DNA of 64,000 nucleotides, taken from the NCBI GenBank assembly GCA_001465935.1, contig LNKV01000027.1, positions 186,001 to 250,000 of the forward strand. Reading direction: 5' to 3'. The DNA comes from Clarireedia homoeocarpa. Taxonomy: Eukaryota > Ascomycota > Leotiomycetes > Helotiales > Rutstroemiaceae. Positions 25,437 through 37,857 of the stretch are shown one piece after another. Under the pieces are notes generated by a model, which was not told the origin of the DNA, did not search any database, and was given only the letters and a program-made list of their open reading frames with translations. Both the position numbers and the translations under genes were made by a program. Position 1 is the stretch's first letter. Each line of letters opens with the position of its first letter.

Positions 25437-27555
25437 ATGGCTTGGATGAAGAAATTAACAACTAGGGCCCTTTCTTTGCATTCTGCTCTTTCTCAATATA
25501 ATACTAATGGTAGGACTTTTGCCGTCTGTGCATCGCATCTTGTCAACTAACACACGCTGTAGGCTTATCTACATTTGGCTGCTTGAATGCTTCAAAGCTT
25601 CCTCATTTCATAGGGTCCGATGTATGAACAACCTCATCCACAACTGCCTGCTGTCTCGTACTCATTGTTCAATAGTCTTACCCAAATGGGGTGCCTTGGG
25701 GAGATGCTCAACCTGGTCCTGGGTTACCACCCAACACTGGCGTCACACGCACCTATGACCTTACAGTATCTAGGTCTACCAAAGCTCCAGATGGTTACAC
25801 CAAAGATGTTATCCTTATCAATGATCAGTTCCCAGGTCCTCTAATCGAGGCCAATTGGGGAGATACCATCAAAGTGACGGTTCACAACAACATTAACAAC
25901 GACGCCGAAGGTCTGAGTCTTCATTGGCATGGACAGACGCAAAAATTAACCCCTTGGTATGATGGTGTTCCGTCAGTACAACAATGTCCTATCGCACCAG
26001 GAAGTAGCTTCACCTACGAGTTTAGAGCAGAGTCCTATGGATCCAGCTGGTATCATTCTCATTTCAGTGCTCAGTACAGTGATGGTCTATACGGGCCTAT
26101 GGTTATCTATGGGTAAGATATCGTCGACATTCATTCCTTCTCCTTATACTAACTTTCCTAGTCCTGACCATGTTGATTATGATATCGACCTTGGCCCTGT
26201 TATGTTGGTAGGTAACCCGAATCGTGTGGAGACACTTGAAACTGACTTTTTTCACAGTCTGACTACTATCATCAATCTTACCGTGGTGTACTTGCCAATT
26301 TATTCACAAAAGTACCTGTTGGTCCCATTTTCCCCCGTGTGGATAATAATCTTATCAACGGGAAAGGGATGTTCGACTGTAACACAACAGTGGGTGGCGT
26401 CTGCACGCCCGAGGCTGGACTTTCCAAGTTCAAGTTTACCCAGGGCAAGACACACCGCCTACGACTTGTCAACACTGGTAGCGCAGGCACCCAGAAGTTT
26501 TCCATCGACGGACATGACCTGCAAGTGATCGCGAATGACTTTGTTCCAATCATTCCCTATACTACCAAAGTAGTTACTCTTGCCATCGGCCAGCGGGCAG
26601 ATGTATTGGTTAATGCTTCTGGTTCAAAGACGGATGCTGTATGGATGAGGTCCGATTTAGATGTTCCATGCATGGCACTTGCTTGCACAAATCCCCATGC
26701 TTTAGCAGCGATATACTATGACGATGCAAACACGACAGTGGTTCCCACCACAACTGGAGCCTCTTGGGACAGCAATGATTGTGCTAATGTTAGTGTGCTC
26801 ATGTTTGATTTTTCAACCACTCGGAAGCTAACTTACTACACAGGATCCACTGTACCTCACCACACCCTACACAGCCATTAAGCCTCCCGACACTCCAGCG
26901 GTCACTCAAGATCTAGTCATCGATGTCAGAGTGAACGGATCAGGGAACGCACTCTTTACCGTCAATAATTCCACCTTCCGCGCCGATTACAAGTCAGTCC
27001 CCCTTACTCACCCCCCCTCCTTTTATCCCAACACCTACTAACCCACCCTTTAGCTCCCCCCTTCTCCTCCTCGCCAGCACCGGCACCGCGACCTCCACCT
27101 TCCCCCCCTCCTGGAACGTCTACAACTTCTCCACCTCGACATCCATCCGCCTCCACATCGTCAACCTCTGGGACAACCCCCACCCCATGCACCTGCACGG
27201 GCACGATTTCTTCGTCCTCGCCGAAGGCCGCGGCACCTGGGATGGCACCATCACCAACCCGACGAATCCCATGCGGCGCGATACGCAGCTGATGCGGTCC
27301 GGTAGTCCCGCGAATCCCTCATACCTCGTGATTGAATTCGAAGCGGACAACCCCGGAGTATGGCCGCTGCATTGCCACACCGGCACGCATAATAGCGCGG
27401 GGTTACTGGTGAATATTCTGGAGAGACCGGATCTGATTGCGCAGGGGAGCGAGGGGAGAGACATGATCCCGAGGGTGGTGCAGGAGACGTGCGGAGCGTG
27501 GAATCAGTTTACAAGTTCGGGAGGAGCGGTAGGGGAGATTGATTCGGGGGTGTGA
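25437..27555 (+). CDS. Laccase (multicopper oxidase)
   Basis: Exons are 25437-25509, 25563-25621, 25676-26112, 26162-26207, 26258-26788, 26844-26992 and 27054-27555, giving 598 residues. All four copper-ligand blocks are present: HWHG (127-130), WYHSHFS (H171, H173), HPMHLHGH (475-482) and HCHTGTH (538-544, with the type 1 Cys C539). Three cupredoxin domains follow in normal order. Laccases oxidise phenols with O2 and are normally secreted. Here the first 25 residues carry Lys, Arg and His within the stretch that should be hydrophobic, so a signal peptide is not convincing; the true first exon may lie upstream, or the signal may be eroded. The last exon is far richer in C/G-ending codons than the earlier ones. 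Confidence 0.92.
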
Positions 27556-28225
27556 GGTTGAGATTAACTTATTATTTGCTTCCTTTCATTCGTTCATTCG
27601 CCCATAGCATTTAAACTCGCCGATTTCCGGATTCCTATTCTTTTTTTCTCGCTACAGTAGTTAGTTATTTTACTTCAGCGGCCGGAACGGGCACGTTCTC
27701 ACGCTAAACCGAGGCGTTCTACAGTATCTCATCGCATTGGGGAAGAGGGAGAAAAGAAAAGACTACAATTGGTAGAAAGGGGGGAATAATGGATATATAG
27801 AAGGGGACTCGGTCGATTTTTGGGGATCCCGCTTTTGGAAATTTATTATTATTATTTTTTTGCTACGATGCTTTTCCTTGAATGAATGAATGAATGAACG
27901 CATCAAGCGTAAGCGCAACTGCCTACCTACCTACCTACCAAACCCAAGTACACGAGGCTTCTATATCTGCTTACATTACATTACATTACATTACATGACT
28001 TATTAACTAACTTAGGCGTTATTTATGTCTTGTTTTACTGACAGGCACTGGAGCTGGGAAGCGGAATGCTTTTGTATTGTATTGTATTGTAAGATTATGT
28101 ACGGATGGATATATTGTTAAGGAGTATATTATTAAATGAATAGCTTTTCGGCTCACAAGTAAGTAAGCCATGGAGACTCACAAGCACACACACACACGCC
28201 ATCTCCCGGGCCGCTGCTGCTCCTC
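27556..28225. other. Tail-to-tail intergenic with microsatellites
   Basis: This gap contains the 3' ends of the laccase and the Yellow-like gene. Microsatellites are (GAAT)n 27,880-27,897, (CTAC)n 27,922-27,938, (ATTAC)n about 27,971-27,995, (TATTG)n about 28,074-28,090 and (CA)n near 28,183-28,197. No gene is seen. Confidence 0.75.
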
Positions 28226-29449
28226 CTAAGCAACCTTCGTCGCATTCCCAGCGAGCTTGACTCGAAACAGCACCCACGGCTTGCTCCTCCGATCGACGCC
28301 GCCCTGATAGCTCCCCGCCAGCCACAGCTGGTTCTCGGTAAAATACAAGTAGCCGTCCGCGGCGGCGGAAAACGTGTCGGTCCAGCTGAAGCGCGGGTCT
28401 CGGACCCAATCGCGGAAGAGTCCCGTCTGCGGATCAAACACGACGATGGCGTTGTTCTCGAGATTGCCCGCGTAAATCAGGCCGTTGGAATCCGTCTCCA
28501 TGCCATCCGAGACGCCTTTCGTGCCTCGAGTCTGCACCCCTGCGTTAGCTTTCTGTACTGCGGACGGGCTCTGGTCGCGTAGTAGCGCCGTAGAGACGGA
28601 GTACAGACGCCGGGAGGCGATGGGGCTGAAATAGAGCGTTGCTCCGTCGGCGGAGAGCGCAATGCTGTCTGCGCCGAAGCCAATGTTCGTGATGGGGGTG
28701 TTGTTGCCCGGGTTCGTGTACACCGGCTGGCCCCAAATCCAGGGCACGAAATCCGCCTCCGGGGAAACGGAGGGATGGTGTTCGAGGCGGCGCCAGGCGG
28801 CGCCGCTGCCGAGATCGACGACCACGATCGCGTTGCGGCCTTCGAGGCTGCTGTCGGTGATGTAGGCGATGCCCTGGCCGGAGGGGGTGAGTGAGGGGGT
28901 GAGATCGAAGCGGACGTCGTTGAGGTAGGAGTCGGGGGGTGCGGCGGAGGGGGGGAATAGGATGGTGCGGAAGATGCTGTTGGTTTGTAAGTCGACGCCG
29001 ATGAGCTTGGGCCCGCCGGGGGAGGAGAGCAGGAGAGTGCCATCGGGGAGGGAGGCGCGGCCTGTGTCGAGAATCCAGAGGCGGTCCTTGGGGTCGATGA
29101 CGACGCTTTGCACGCCGATTAGATAGTCTGGGTAGTTGGCGCTGGTGGGGGGGTTGGTGGTGTAGTTCACGCGGCCGCCGGGTGGAGAGTTGATTTCGGC
29201 GCTGGGGAAGGGCGTTTCCGTCGTGTTGGAGGTGAGTTCGGCGACGGTGTATTTGAGGTTTGTTGGGTCGAGTGGGGGGTAGTTTGAGAATTTACGACCT
29301 GTGGAGGAGACTGCAATCCCGGTAGGCCATAGGTCGTAATAGAGATGGACAATTTCTGGGGTGGCGCCAAATGATCCTGGGTCTGAGAGGATATTTTGGG
29401 CGGTGGTGAATGTGCCCAGAAGGACAGCGGAACAGATGGAGACTTTCAT
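28226..29449 (-). CDS. Secreted Yellow / major royal jelly protein-like beta-propeller
   Basis: A single-exon gene of 407 residues. A signal peptide of about 17 residues (MKVSICSAVLLGTFTTA) precedes a body with the hallmarks of the MRJP/Yellow family: PTGIAVSSTGRKF near the start, QSVVIDPKDRLWILDTGR in the middle, YITDSSLEGRNAIVVVDL, then SDGMETDSNGLIYAGNLE and the late YFTENQLWLAG. The fold is a six-bladed propeller. Fungal members have no settled function; the neighbouring laccase is suggestive of phenolic chemistry but that is speculation. Codon use is strongly C/G-ending, unlike most genes in the window. Confidence 0.88.
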   Translation of the reverse strand: MKVSICSAVLLGTFTTAQNILSDPGSFGATPEIVHLYYDLWPTGIAVSSTGRKFSNYPPLDPTNLKYTVAELTSNTTETPFPSAEINSPPGGRVNYTTNPPTSANYPDYLIGVQSVVIDPKDRLWILDTGRASLPDGTLLLSSPGGPKLIGVDLQTNSIFRTILFPPSAAPPDSYLNDVRFDLTPSLTPSGQGIAYITDSSLEGRNAIVVVDLGSGAAWRRLEHHPSVSPEADFVPWIWGQPVYTNPGNNTPITNIGFGADSIALSADGATLYFSPIASRRLYSVSTALLRDQSPSAVQKANAGVQTRGTKGVSDGMETDSNGLIYAGNLENNAIVVFDPQTGLFRDWVRDPRFSWTDTFSAAADGYLYFTENQLWLAGSYQGGVDRRSKPWVLFRVKLAGNATKVA

Positions 29450-30882
29450 TGTTCTAAGATGAGAGGAGGATAAATGATGTGAGTTCGTTCACCTACCCAT
29501 TCTAAGAGAGACATAACCTTATATATATATCTTAGCACTCATCTTCCCAAAGACATCAACGCTTGATTACAAATATCCGACTACCCCGCCGTTACTCATT
29601 TAAAAACACCTGGTTCGCGCTGTATGTGATGTGTGCTGTCATGAAAAAAAATGAAAGAAGGCTACACCACATGTACTACTATACGAGTGATGTCATGGAC
29701 TTATACCATCACCACATCCTTAGAAATATCATCATTCCTTCTCTGTTTATAATTTGCCAATCATCACGGTAGTTGAGAGAATCAAAAGAGCAGGAAAGAA
29801 TTGACATTGCCGAAACCAGCAGGTGATGGATTGATAATCGAGTATGAGTGACCTTGCGGAAGGCACTTACTCGGCGCTGAGATCTTGAAATACGAGATAC
29901 TGTGAGAGCTAGAGGCAAGATAGAAATAAACCAGTCTTCGGTGTTGAGTACTTGCTGATCATTGACATAATAACAATTGCGCGATTGTGGAGAAACTTCT
30001 CACGAAATGATCTTTGATCGGACTATCAGCATCCATGCCCAATTACAGTACTTGCTCGGTAATGGCTGCACCATCCTGCACGATATAGTTCCGCGTATGC
30101 CTATGCCCTTTGGTTCCTTGCTCATATTGTATATTCGAGATCGTGCAGTTCACCCTCTGTCTTGATACGCTTCGCATGGTTGGCAGTATCGCTTCTTGTA
30201 TCGCATCTGCTCTCTCATGCTCATATAGGACTTGTAATATACGCAGATCCGAGACCTGCACAACGATTCGAGCTGGTCCTTGTTAAAACTGCAATATCCG
30301 CGCGTTTCGCCATTCGAAGACGGAAGAACTAAAAGCAAGAACTGATATGTTGGTCGTTCATCGGGAGGACTAGAATAATAGGATGAGAGCGTCTGCAATT
30401 GGCACTCACTTGGGTAGCATACTTGTTCCTGTCCTATAAGCGGGACGGACCGGACCGTGGGTACAGTACATTAGTGTCGCACCTCATCGCGTTTGTCACC
30501 TCTACTCTCAAGATAGCATACCCCAAGTATTTGCGTACACATTGAACGCAATTTTGTACTGTCGTTCGGACACTGCAAGACACGGCTTTTTCAGTTCAGG
30601 GAATGTTCAAGTTTCATGAGATGTTAACTGCTAATGCTAATAGCGACTTTCCGAAGAAGGAATCTATTTTGTGCGTGCCTCAGGTTCTCTCCTTGCTGGT
30701 TCTCTCCTTGCTGGTTCTCCAGAGCCTCCCAGGAAACTGTAGGTAAGCTTAGTTTGTCCGGTGAGACGATTCATATCCGGGATATTACTAAAGATCTAAA
30801 CTAGCATCATATCATGTCATCATAATCACTAATTTCTAATCCAAATCGAAAGACCCTTCATGAAGTCCCATCTCTACTCGAA
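29450..30882. other. Intergenic without visible gene
   Basis: This holds the Yellow-like promoter on its left and the 3' side of the GH3 gene on its right. A 15-bp unit GGTTCTCTCCTTGCT is duplicated at 30,683-30,712. No coding sequence is supported. Confidence 0.65.
29517..29532 (-). promoter_or_regulatory. TATA-box-like element of the Yellow-like gene
   Basis: An AT-alternating TATATATATAAGG-like run lies about 70-80 bases before the ATG at 29,449 on the minus strand, a plausible core promoter position. Confidence 0.4.
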
Positions 30883-33824
30883 TCATAGAGGGCCAGTTAC
30901 TCGCAAGTCCCTCGAACTCGAGCCCACTCTAATCGTAAAGGTACCCTCAGTAGGCATGAGCCAGTTTTGCTCTACAACATCCCAATAACTCAAGTCTCGT
31001 CTAGTCAAATTGAACTTGACTGTTTTAGTCTCGCCCTCCTCAAGTTCGATCTTCTCAAAACCTCTCAAGACCCTAACTGGGAAATCAATCTTTGCAGCTT
31101 CGCCAGCGATGTCGCCATACTCAAGGTAGAGCTGGGCGACTTCCTTACCGACGACCGTTCCGGTATTTTTGAGGTCTACCGACACTGTAGCATAAGTATT
31201 CCAAAGATCGGGGTTTCCACCTTGTCCACCTCCAGCTTGCGACAGAGGTTGTTCAATCTCATAACCTTCCGGATATGGATATTTGCCTTCCTTGATCTCT
31301 GATACATCGTCAATGTATGGGTAGATAAATTTAGAAAGTTTCCTGAAGCCAGTAGGGAACAAAACTTCGTGGGGATCTGGGAGTGTCTCGTCATACTTGG
31401 GCGGGCTGATCTCAGCAACTGGACGAGGAGCAGGATAACGAGATTTCGGTAGAACGGAATCGATCTTCAAGTTGGAGTAGTCGAATGTAGTATAGGAAAG
31501 CCCAAAGCCAAACTCGAACGAAGGCTTAACTTCATACTTGTCGAAATGACGATAGTCAATATACAGACCTTCGGTAAAATTTTGCTGGGGCACAAAGCCG
31601 TTAGGGTAGTATAGAAGCTGGGCACCAGGGCCGTAATCTTCAAGTGATTTTCCAATCGTGTAAGGTAATTTGCCGCTTGGGTTGACATTGCCGACAATGA
31701 TATCTGCAATTGCATTTCCACTTTCCTGACCGGGAAGATTCGCCATTAGTACTGCTTTGACTCCTGGGAGATTGATCCATGGCTCCACGATCACAGGGCC
31801 GACAGAATGAATCACAACTATGGTGCTTCCTTTTCCTCCGCCACAACCCTCAGCGACATCTGTGATAAGCTTATCGCCACCTTTCTGTAGGTTCAAGTCA
31901 TTGCGATCGCCACGGATGCCTTCGAAGGTAAGGAAACCTTCGCCGGCATCAGCATTGGCAAATACAATACAAACGTCTTGGTCCTTGAGGATCTCTGGAG
32001 CCTTCTTGAAGGGAGGAGAGTTTGTAGCAAACTCCGTAAGGTAGACGTGTTCAGTGTTGAATGATTTCTTCAGTGCGGAAATAGGCGACACCAGATAGGG
32101 AAACTCAACAGCACCTGAACCCCAACCCGAGCCAAGTGTGCCCTGGTTGCACCCTCTATCTTTGCAAGCATTTGGACCATCACCTTCCCCAGCATCATCG
32201 CCAAAGATGCCAATGCGGTAAGCCAGTTCGCGCGATTCGCCTGATGGCCAGCCATTCTTGCTTAATGGTAGTAAATTGTCTTCGTTCTTTAGAAGGACTG
32301 TGCCTTCGGTGGCAACCAGGCGCGCTACGATGGAATGTGCCTCATCACCTGTTCCTTGCACATCAATAAACTTATTGACAACCTTCTTATCTTTGTCATC
32401 TGGGCTGCCAACATTGATATATCCTTCTGCATCGTTAGTCCACGAAGAAAAGTTGGGCCCCTTCCCGTCGAATTTAGATTCATCGTCTTGTCCCATTTGA
32501 TACCATGATGCCACGATTCTTGTCGCCATATCGTGGAGACGTGAGATTGGAAGCGATCCATTGAGCACAGCCTTGGTCAATTCGGGACCCCAAAGAGACT
32601 TCCCGTCGGCCCACCTCAGCCCATCTCCTGGCATGGTCATATCCTGTAAAAGGCAGACCGGTTAGCAAAGCCACTTTCCCATCAACGCTAAGGAGATGTG
32701 CTTACCAATCCAGCAAGTGCACTTGCAACGCCCGAACGTTGAGCAAGCCAATCTGATTGAACGAAGCCTTGAAATCCAAGCTCGTCCTTCAAGATACCAT
32801 TCAGTAGCTTTGAGTTTCCACACGAGTATGAGTTATTCAGCATCTGGTAACTGCACATCACACTTGCTACACCGGCTTTGGCGCTGTCGGCGAATGGCCA
32901 GCCATAGAGTTCATGCAGTGTGCGGTCATCGATGTTAGATGACATAGCGTTTGGTAGACCCCATTCAAAACTTTGTCGGAAATGTTCCTGCTCGTTTCCG
33001 ACGAAGTGCTTAATCGTGGCCATAACCCCCTCTTCTTGAATACCTTTGATGGTTTCTGCTGCAGCAATACCTTGTAGATAGGGGTCTGATCCGAAACCCT
33101 CCCAATTACGACCTCCGGCAGGCAGTTTACCAAGAGGACCGACGCAGGGCCCAAGCAAAATCTGTATGCCTTTCAGACGAGCTTCTTGGCCATGTGCCTT
33201 TCCTCTTTTATACATTAATTCCTTATTAAAAGTCGCACCAACTGTAATCCCCGCTGGAAATGCAGTTGCATTATCAGAAAAACGTAGACCCAAAGGGCCA
33301 TCCTGCAACGCGAGACCAGGAAATCCAGCCGCCAGTGCAGGTGCAGTATTTCCCACAGCCAAACCCATCTGCCACCCTGTTCCGGTCGTTATGTTCACCA
33401 ACTCAGGCAAGGTCATCTTCTTAACTAACGCAGCAGCCTTCTTGTAACTCTCACTCCACTCCGGCAATGTGCCGCCCTGAGGAGTAGGGTACCAGGGAGG
33501 AGATTGCCCAGTAGTCGGCGTCTGCTTGTATACCCAGAATCCACCGCCCGCCAAAAGCGACCAAAAGACAATTCCAATAATCAGTATAGATAATGCCCAT
33601 TTCGAGAGTCGATTGGAGGTACTTCGAATGGCTTTCAGCTCTTTGTTCTTTTGATATGCACTGACGGGAGCGCTGGAAGAATTCGACTTGAGATGATCTG
33701 TAGCTTTGATGTCGGATCCATCAGAGACTCCATCGAATGATTTGCGCTCCGAATCCTTCTCATCTCCGTCGAAAGACTTCAGCAGCCCCTCACGGGTCTC
33801 GTCTATGTCATCGCGAAAAGTCAT
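30883..33824 (-). CDS. Membrane-anchored GH3 beta-glucosidase
   Basis: Exon 1 is 33824-32706 and exon 2 is 32643-30883 (62-nt intron), giving 959 residues. An acidic, Ser-rich cytosolic head is followed by one membrane segment at about residues 77-97 (ALSILIIGIVFWSLLAGGGF), making this a type II membrane protein rather than a freely secreted enzyme. The GH3 N-terminal barrel has GRNWEGFG and the nucleophile Asp D358 in FVQSDW, followed by AGLDMTMPGD across the splice. The C-terminal alpha/beta sandwich and fibronectin III-like domain (from about 855) are complete. The enzyme should hydrolyse terminal beta-glucosides outside the cell or in the secretory path; it resembles the Aspergillus membrane-anchored BglE/F type. 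Confidence 0.93.
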
Positions 33825-34501
33825 GGTGTACCTTATGCCAAACTGGCACTGAATCCGACTGCGAGTAGCGCCCTCTTAAGTGATGTCCTTGGGGTTGAAA
33901 GCAAGCTTTGCAATACTTCAGCTCATTCGCGTGGGGTTAATGCTTCAATTCCACCAAAGGCTTTACACATCAATGAAGGAAGAAATCATTGACCATAGCG
34001 ACCGATTCAAAGAAGAGAAAGGGAAGAGAATAAGAGTGAAAATTTGATTGGGAAAAAAGGGGAGAAAAAAAGAAAAGAAAAAACGAAGCAAACATACATT
34101 AAGGTGGTATCGGGCATCAGCATCAGCAAACACATCGTTTGTGTTGTGGAAGTTTTGCTTGGCCATTGCTCGTGTGGCTGGTGTGGCAGTTATTTTCGTT
34201 GGCGGGGAGCTTTGGAAGCTTCCGGGGTTCCACAGAATGATGACGATCAGGGCCCAAATCTCTTATCAGGAGGGCACTACAGTACACTACGAGAACAGCC
34301 TAATTGCATGACTTTCCTGGGCACCGGGGAAGTTGATATTATCCGCCTCAACATTTTTGCAGTCCTTTTGCAGTCCTTTTGCAGTCCTTACTCAAAGTAT
34401 CTGTCTGGAAAACTGGTGTGAGAATACATAGAAAGAATCATTTATTAAAGCCTGGTCATTTACATACATATCCAACAGTATCCGAACCAAGTTCCCCCTC
34501 T
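33825..34501. other. GH3 promoter region
   Basis: This region lies upstream of the GH3 gene and past the NRPS-like stop. It contains a purine-rich tract at about 34,009-34,087 and an 11-bp tandem repeat at 34,357-34,389. No gene is seen. Confidence 0.65.
34357..34389. repeat. 11-bp tandem repeat, 3 copies
   Basis: The unit TTGCAGTCCTT is repeated three times without mismatch. Confidence 0.9.
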
Positions 34502-37500
34502 TTACTGTGTTTGGTCGCTTTCCACCAATCCCCATTGCCTCAACCAATTGTCCATAAGTACCCCGCTCACCACATCCGTCTCTTTCAATAACTTACTATC
34601 CTCCACAGCCTTCGTAGTATCTAGCCACACCTGCGACCTACCATTCTTCTCCATATCCACCAAACTCTCAAATAGCCCCAGCAATTTCACAGCAGGGTTT
34701 CTCTCTATGTCAGCAGCCTGAACGTCTGCCGCGCTGTCCTTCAAAAGGTTCACCCATTCTTCGAACGAGACAGTCGGCAAACCAAATCGAGATGTAAGGC
34801 AAGGTAGGATGGATTCGCTGTATGTAGTACGTTTAGGATTGATGAGGTGGTAGACAGTAGGCTCCAGCTTCGCGTCCTCAACAGCCTCGATATTCGATAT
34901 TCTGCTGCCGACAACAAGCTCTTGAATCACGTATCCGAATACATCCACCGGGATCCAGTCTACAGCTTCGACCGGGCCGAGCGTTGATGGCAATACTTTC
35001 AAATACATGGAGGAACGTAAAATTAGTGGGAACCACTCGCTTTCATTCCATTTCCCCTTGCTAGTAGTTGGCCCTGCAATTTGTCCCACGCGGTATATCG
35101 CCACTGGGATATCCGCATCCCGGCATGCTGCGGCTAGCAGTCGCTCAGCAACGAATTTCGCTTGTGCATAACCTACACCCTGAGGAAGTGACCAGTCATC
35201 AAAGACTACTTCCGGTACGCGGCTGTCTGATGTTGCAGAAGTGGCGACGTCCCAGTTGCCGACACTCCCGATCGTGGAGATAAAATGAATAGAACAACCG
35301 TACTTGGAATGAGCTGAGAAGTCGATCAACTGACGAACACGGCGGATATGGATTGGTCCCAGGTGGTCCAGGGATACGTTGAAGTCAACATGCCAGGCAT
35401 TGTGAATTACATGAGTTACCTCGCGCAATAGTCTTTTGTATTGAGGGAGTTCTAGACCGAGCCACTGTTCCTCGGTACCAGAACCCATGCTCAAGAACTC
35501 TACCCTGTCGAAGTTCGTTGATAGGCCCTTGGAAAGATTGGACTTGTGCTGTCGCTCCTTGCTATCACTGCCTCTGTTTAGACAGTAGACTTTACACGTT
35601 TGATTCGTTGATAGTAGGCTCTCAAGTATGTATGATCCCAAAGATCCCGTGGAGCCTGTGAGTAGAAATGTCGTTTCTCCTGTTTTGGGAGTTTGAGGAC
35701 GAGCCACGATAGGTAGGTCAATAGCATATTTATCATATTGACGCTGCATTGCTTCATGATTTCGGTCATCTGCGGTGCACGACTGTCCTAATGCAAGCGC
35801 GAGAGAATCAATTGTTGGATTTTCATAGATCATGAATTGAAACACGGGTTTGCAGTTTGGATTCCGCGCTTTTAATGATGAGTTGAGAGCCCTAGTCAAT
35901 GATATGACACCCAATGAGTCCATGCCCATTTCAAAGAAGTTGTCACTCGAAGAGACACTCTGGAACCCTTCCAAATTAGCCACACAGCTTTGAATAATGC
36001 TTAGCAAATTATCGGCCGTGTTTAACGATGGCTTCTCCTTCGAGCTAGAACCGTCTATTGCATCTTGGTAAAGACTATCCAACTCCGTCTGATATAAGTG
36101 CAACGCTAGTTTCCGCTGAACTGTGCCTTTCCCGGCTCGAGGAAGCGCCTTATCGGGGTTGGTAAAAACTATGAAGTTCTTCTCGACACGTGCATGTGAA
36201 GGGCATACGGCATTTGCCTTGTGTATGGAAGGCCATATTTCATCTAGTAAAACTGCCTTGGACTTGTTCTGATTGTGGGGCTCTATCAATAAAGCTGATT
36301 GAAACTTTCCCATGCCATAGACTATGGCGGATTTGATGTTCGGATCAGAGCATAGCTTATCTTCCACTACAGATTACGGCGTTAGTACAAATTTGATTTT
36401 TAAGACTTTGCGAGAGGGCCAATTCAAAATTTTGGAATGAATAAAGAAATACGACACTGTGCGTAGGAAATGCTGCTATGATAAGCCCATGCTACTTACT
36501 ACTAATGGGATTGAACTTCTCCCCGGTTGAATAAACTATGATATCATCAGATCGTCCTTGATGACGCCACAGTCCATCCTTCGTAGGATGCTTCGAAAAC
36601 AGATCATTCGTCTTGTATTCTGAGAGCTCTGGGAATGTATAAAAGACACCCTGATATGCTTCTACCGCCGGTTCACGAACAACCACGAGTTCGTAAAGAT
36701 CATCGGTGAACAGGCGCATATCAACACCAAAAGCAGCAGAGAAATCAAAGTAGTCCCAGTCCTCTCTTGATGGGATGCCGCTGGGAAATGGCCCCATTTC
36801 CGTGGATCCAAACCCGACAAACAAATGTGTACGAGATGAGATAAGGTCGCCAATGCTTTTGGGGAGCGGCCCTCCCCCGGTGCACATGTAGCTAAGACGG
36901 CTGAGGTTATCAAGGTGTTCGGGCACTTTGGAGATCTCTACTAGAATAGCTGGTGGCAATTGGGACGCCTGAACGTTTCCATGCACATGGATTTCGTTTG
37001 CGAGCTCGGCAGTTAGCGGGACGGGCGGAGGTAGAACGACTATTGAGTTGTAAAACAAAGAAGAAATGAAGTATCCCAGGCCAGCAGCATGAAATAATGG
37101 GAATGGCAGAAAACATCGCATCCCTTTCCAATAATCCACGAAAGGACGGCTCCCGCATAGCGAGGCTATTCTTTGACACGCATCAAGAGAAGCGATCACA
37201 CCTTGGCGCACAACAATGGGTTTTGGAAGACCGGTTGTACCTGATGTATGCATCGCCGCGAATGGATCGAGTTTAGCCTCATCAAAACTCTTGTTGTACT
37301 CATAGTGTCGAGCATGATTTGCAGGGTCCAAAAAGTATTCCAATCTAGGGACACGCACAACTTGAAGCTTGATTTGGGATTGAATACCATTGACAATCTT
37401 TTGAGCGACTTGAGATTCCTCCGCAACAAGAAAGCTATCACATTGGTAGTCGTGAAGCAACTTAACGTGAGCTTCCAAACTGTTGCGCGGTGATGGCACG

Positions 37501-37857
37501 AAAAGCTGGGATGGTCATTAGTAGTTGTTGATCAGTCAGTCCATTCATTATACGACGAACCTTGTGCCCAGTGTTGACCGAAGCTATCATCAGCAATACA
37601 TATCGGAGGTCTTGTGGCCCAATGTATGGAAGGCACTCAAAATTTTGGCCGATGCCGAATTGGGTTTCAATCCACGTCGAAGCAACATCAATAGCCTTGT
37701 CGAGTTGTTTGAAGGTAATATCCTTGAATCCGTCACGTGGCTCGAGAGTAAGAGGTATGGAAATACACACACGTTCCGGGTCGTCCGCGGCAACCTGGTG
37801 AATGTAGCATGCAGCCGGTCGCTTTCCACAATCCGGGGGGAATTCTGGAATTGCCAT
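34502..37857 (-). CDS. NRPS-like A-T-R carboxylic acid reductase
   Basis: Exons are 37857-37561, 37505-36500 and 36366-34502, giving 1055 residues. Domains in order: an adenylation domain with the core HTSGTTGLPKP (185-195) and GEKFNP near 430; a carrier domain with FFEMGMDSLG and the phosphopantetheine Ser S585; and a Thioester-reductase/NAD-binding-4 domain with TGSTGSLG (671-678) and catalytic Y834-x3-K838. There is no condensation domain. Such enzymes activate a carboxylic acid as adenylate, load it on the carrier arm and release it reductively as an aldehyde or alcohol. The substrate cannot be read here. The ATG at 37857 starts near the usual A-domain beginning; an in-frame ATG at 37971 adds 38 residues without similarity. 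It lies on the same strand as the UbiA gene at 39,241. Confidence 0.93.

Noticed and set aside
28477..29043. 188-codon Pro/Ser-rich frame on the minus strand
   Set aside because: It is an alternative frame of the GC-rich Yellow-like gene; the main frame has the family motifs.
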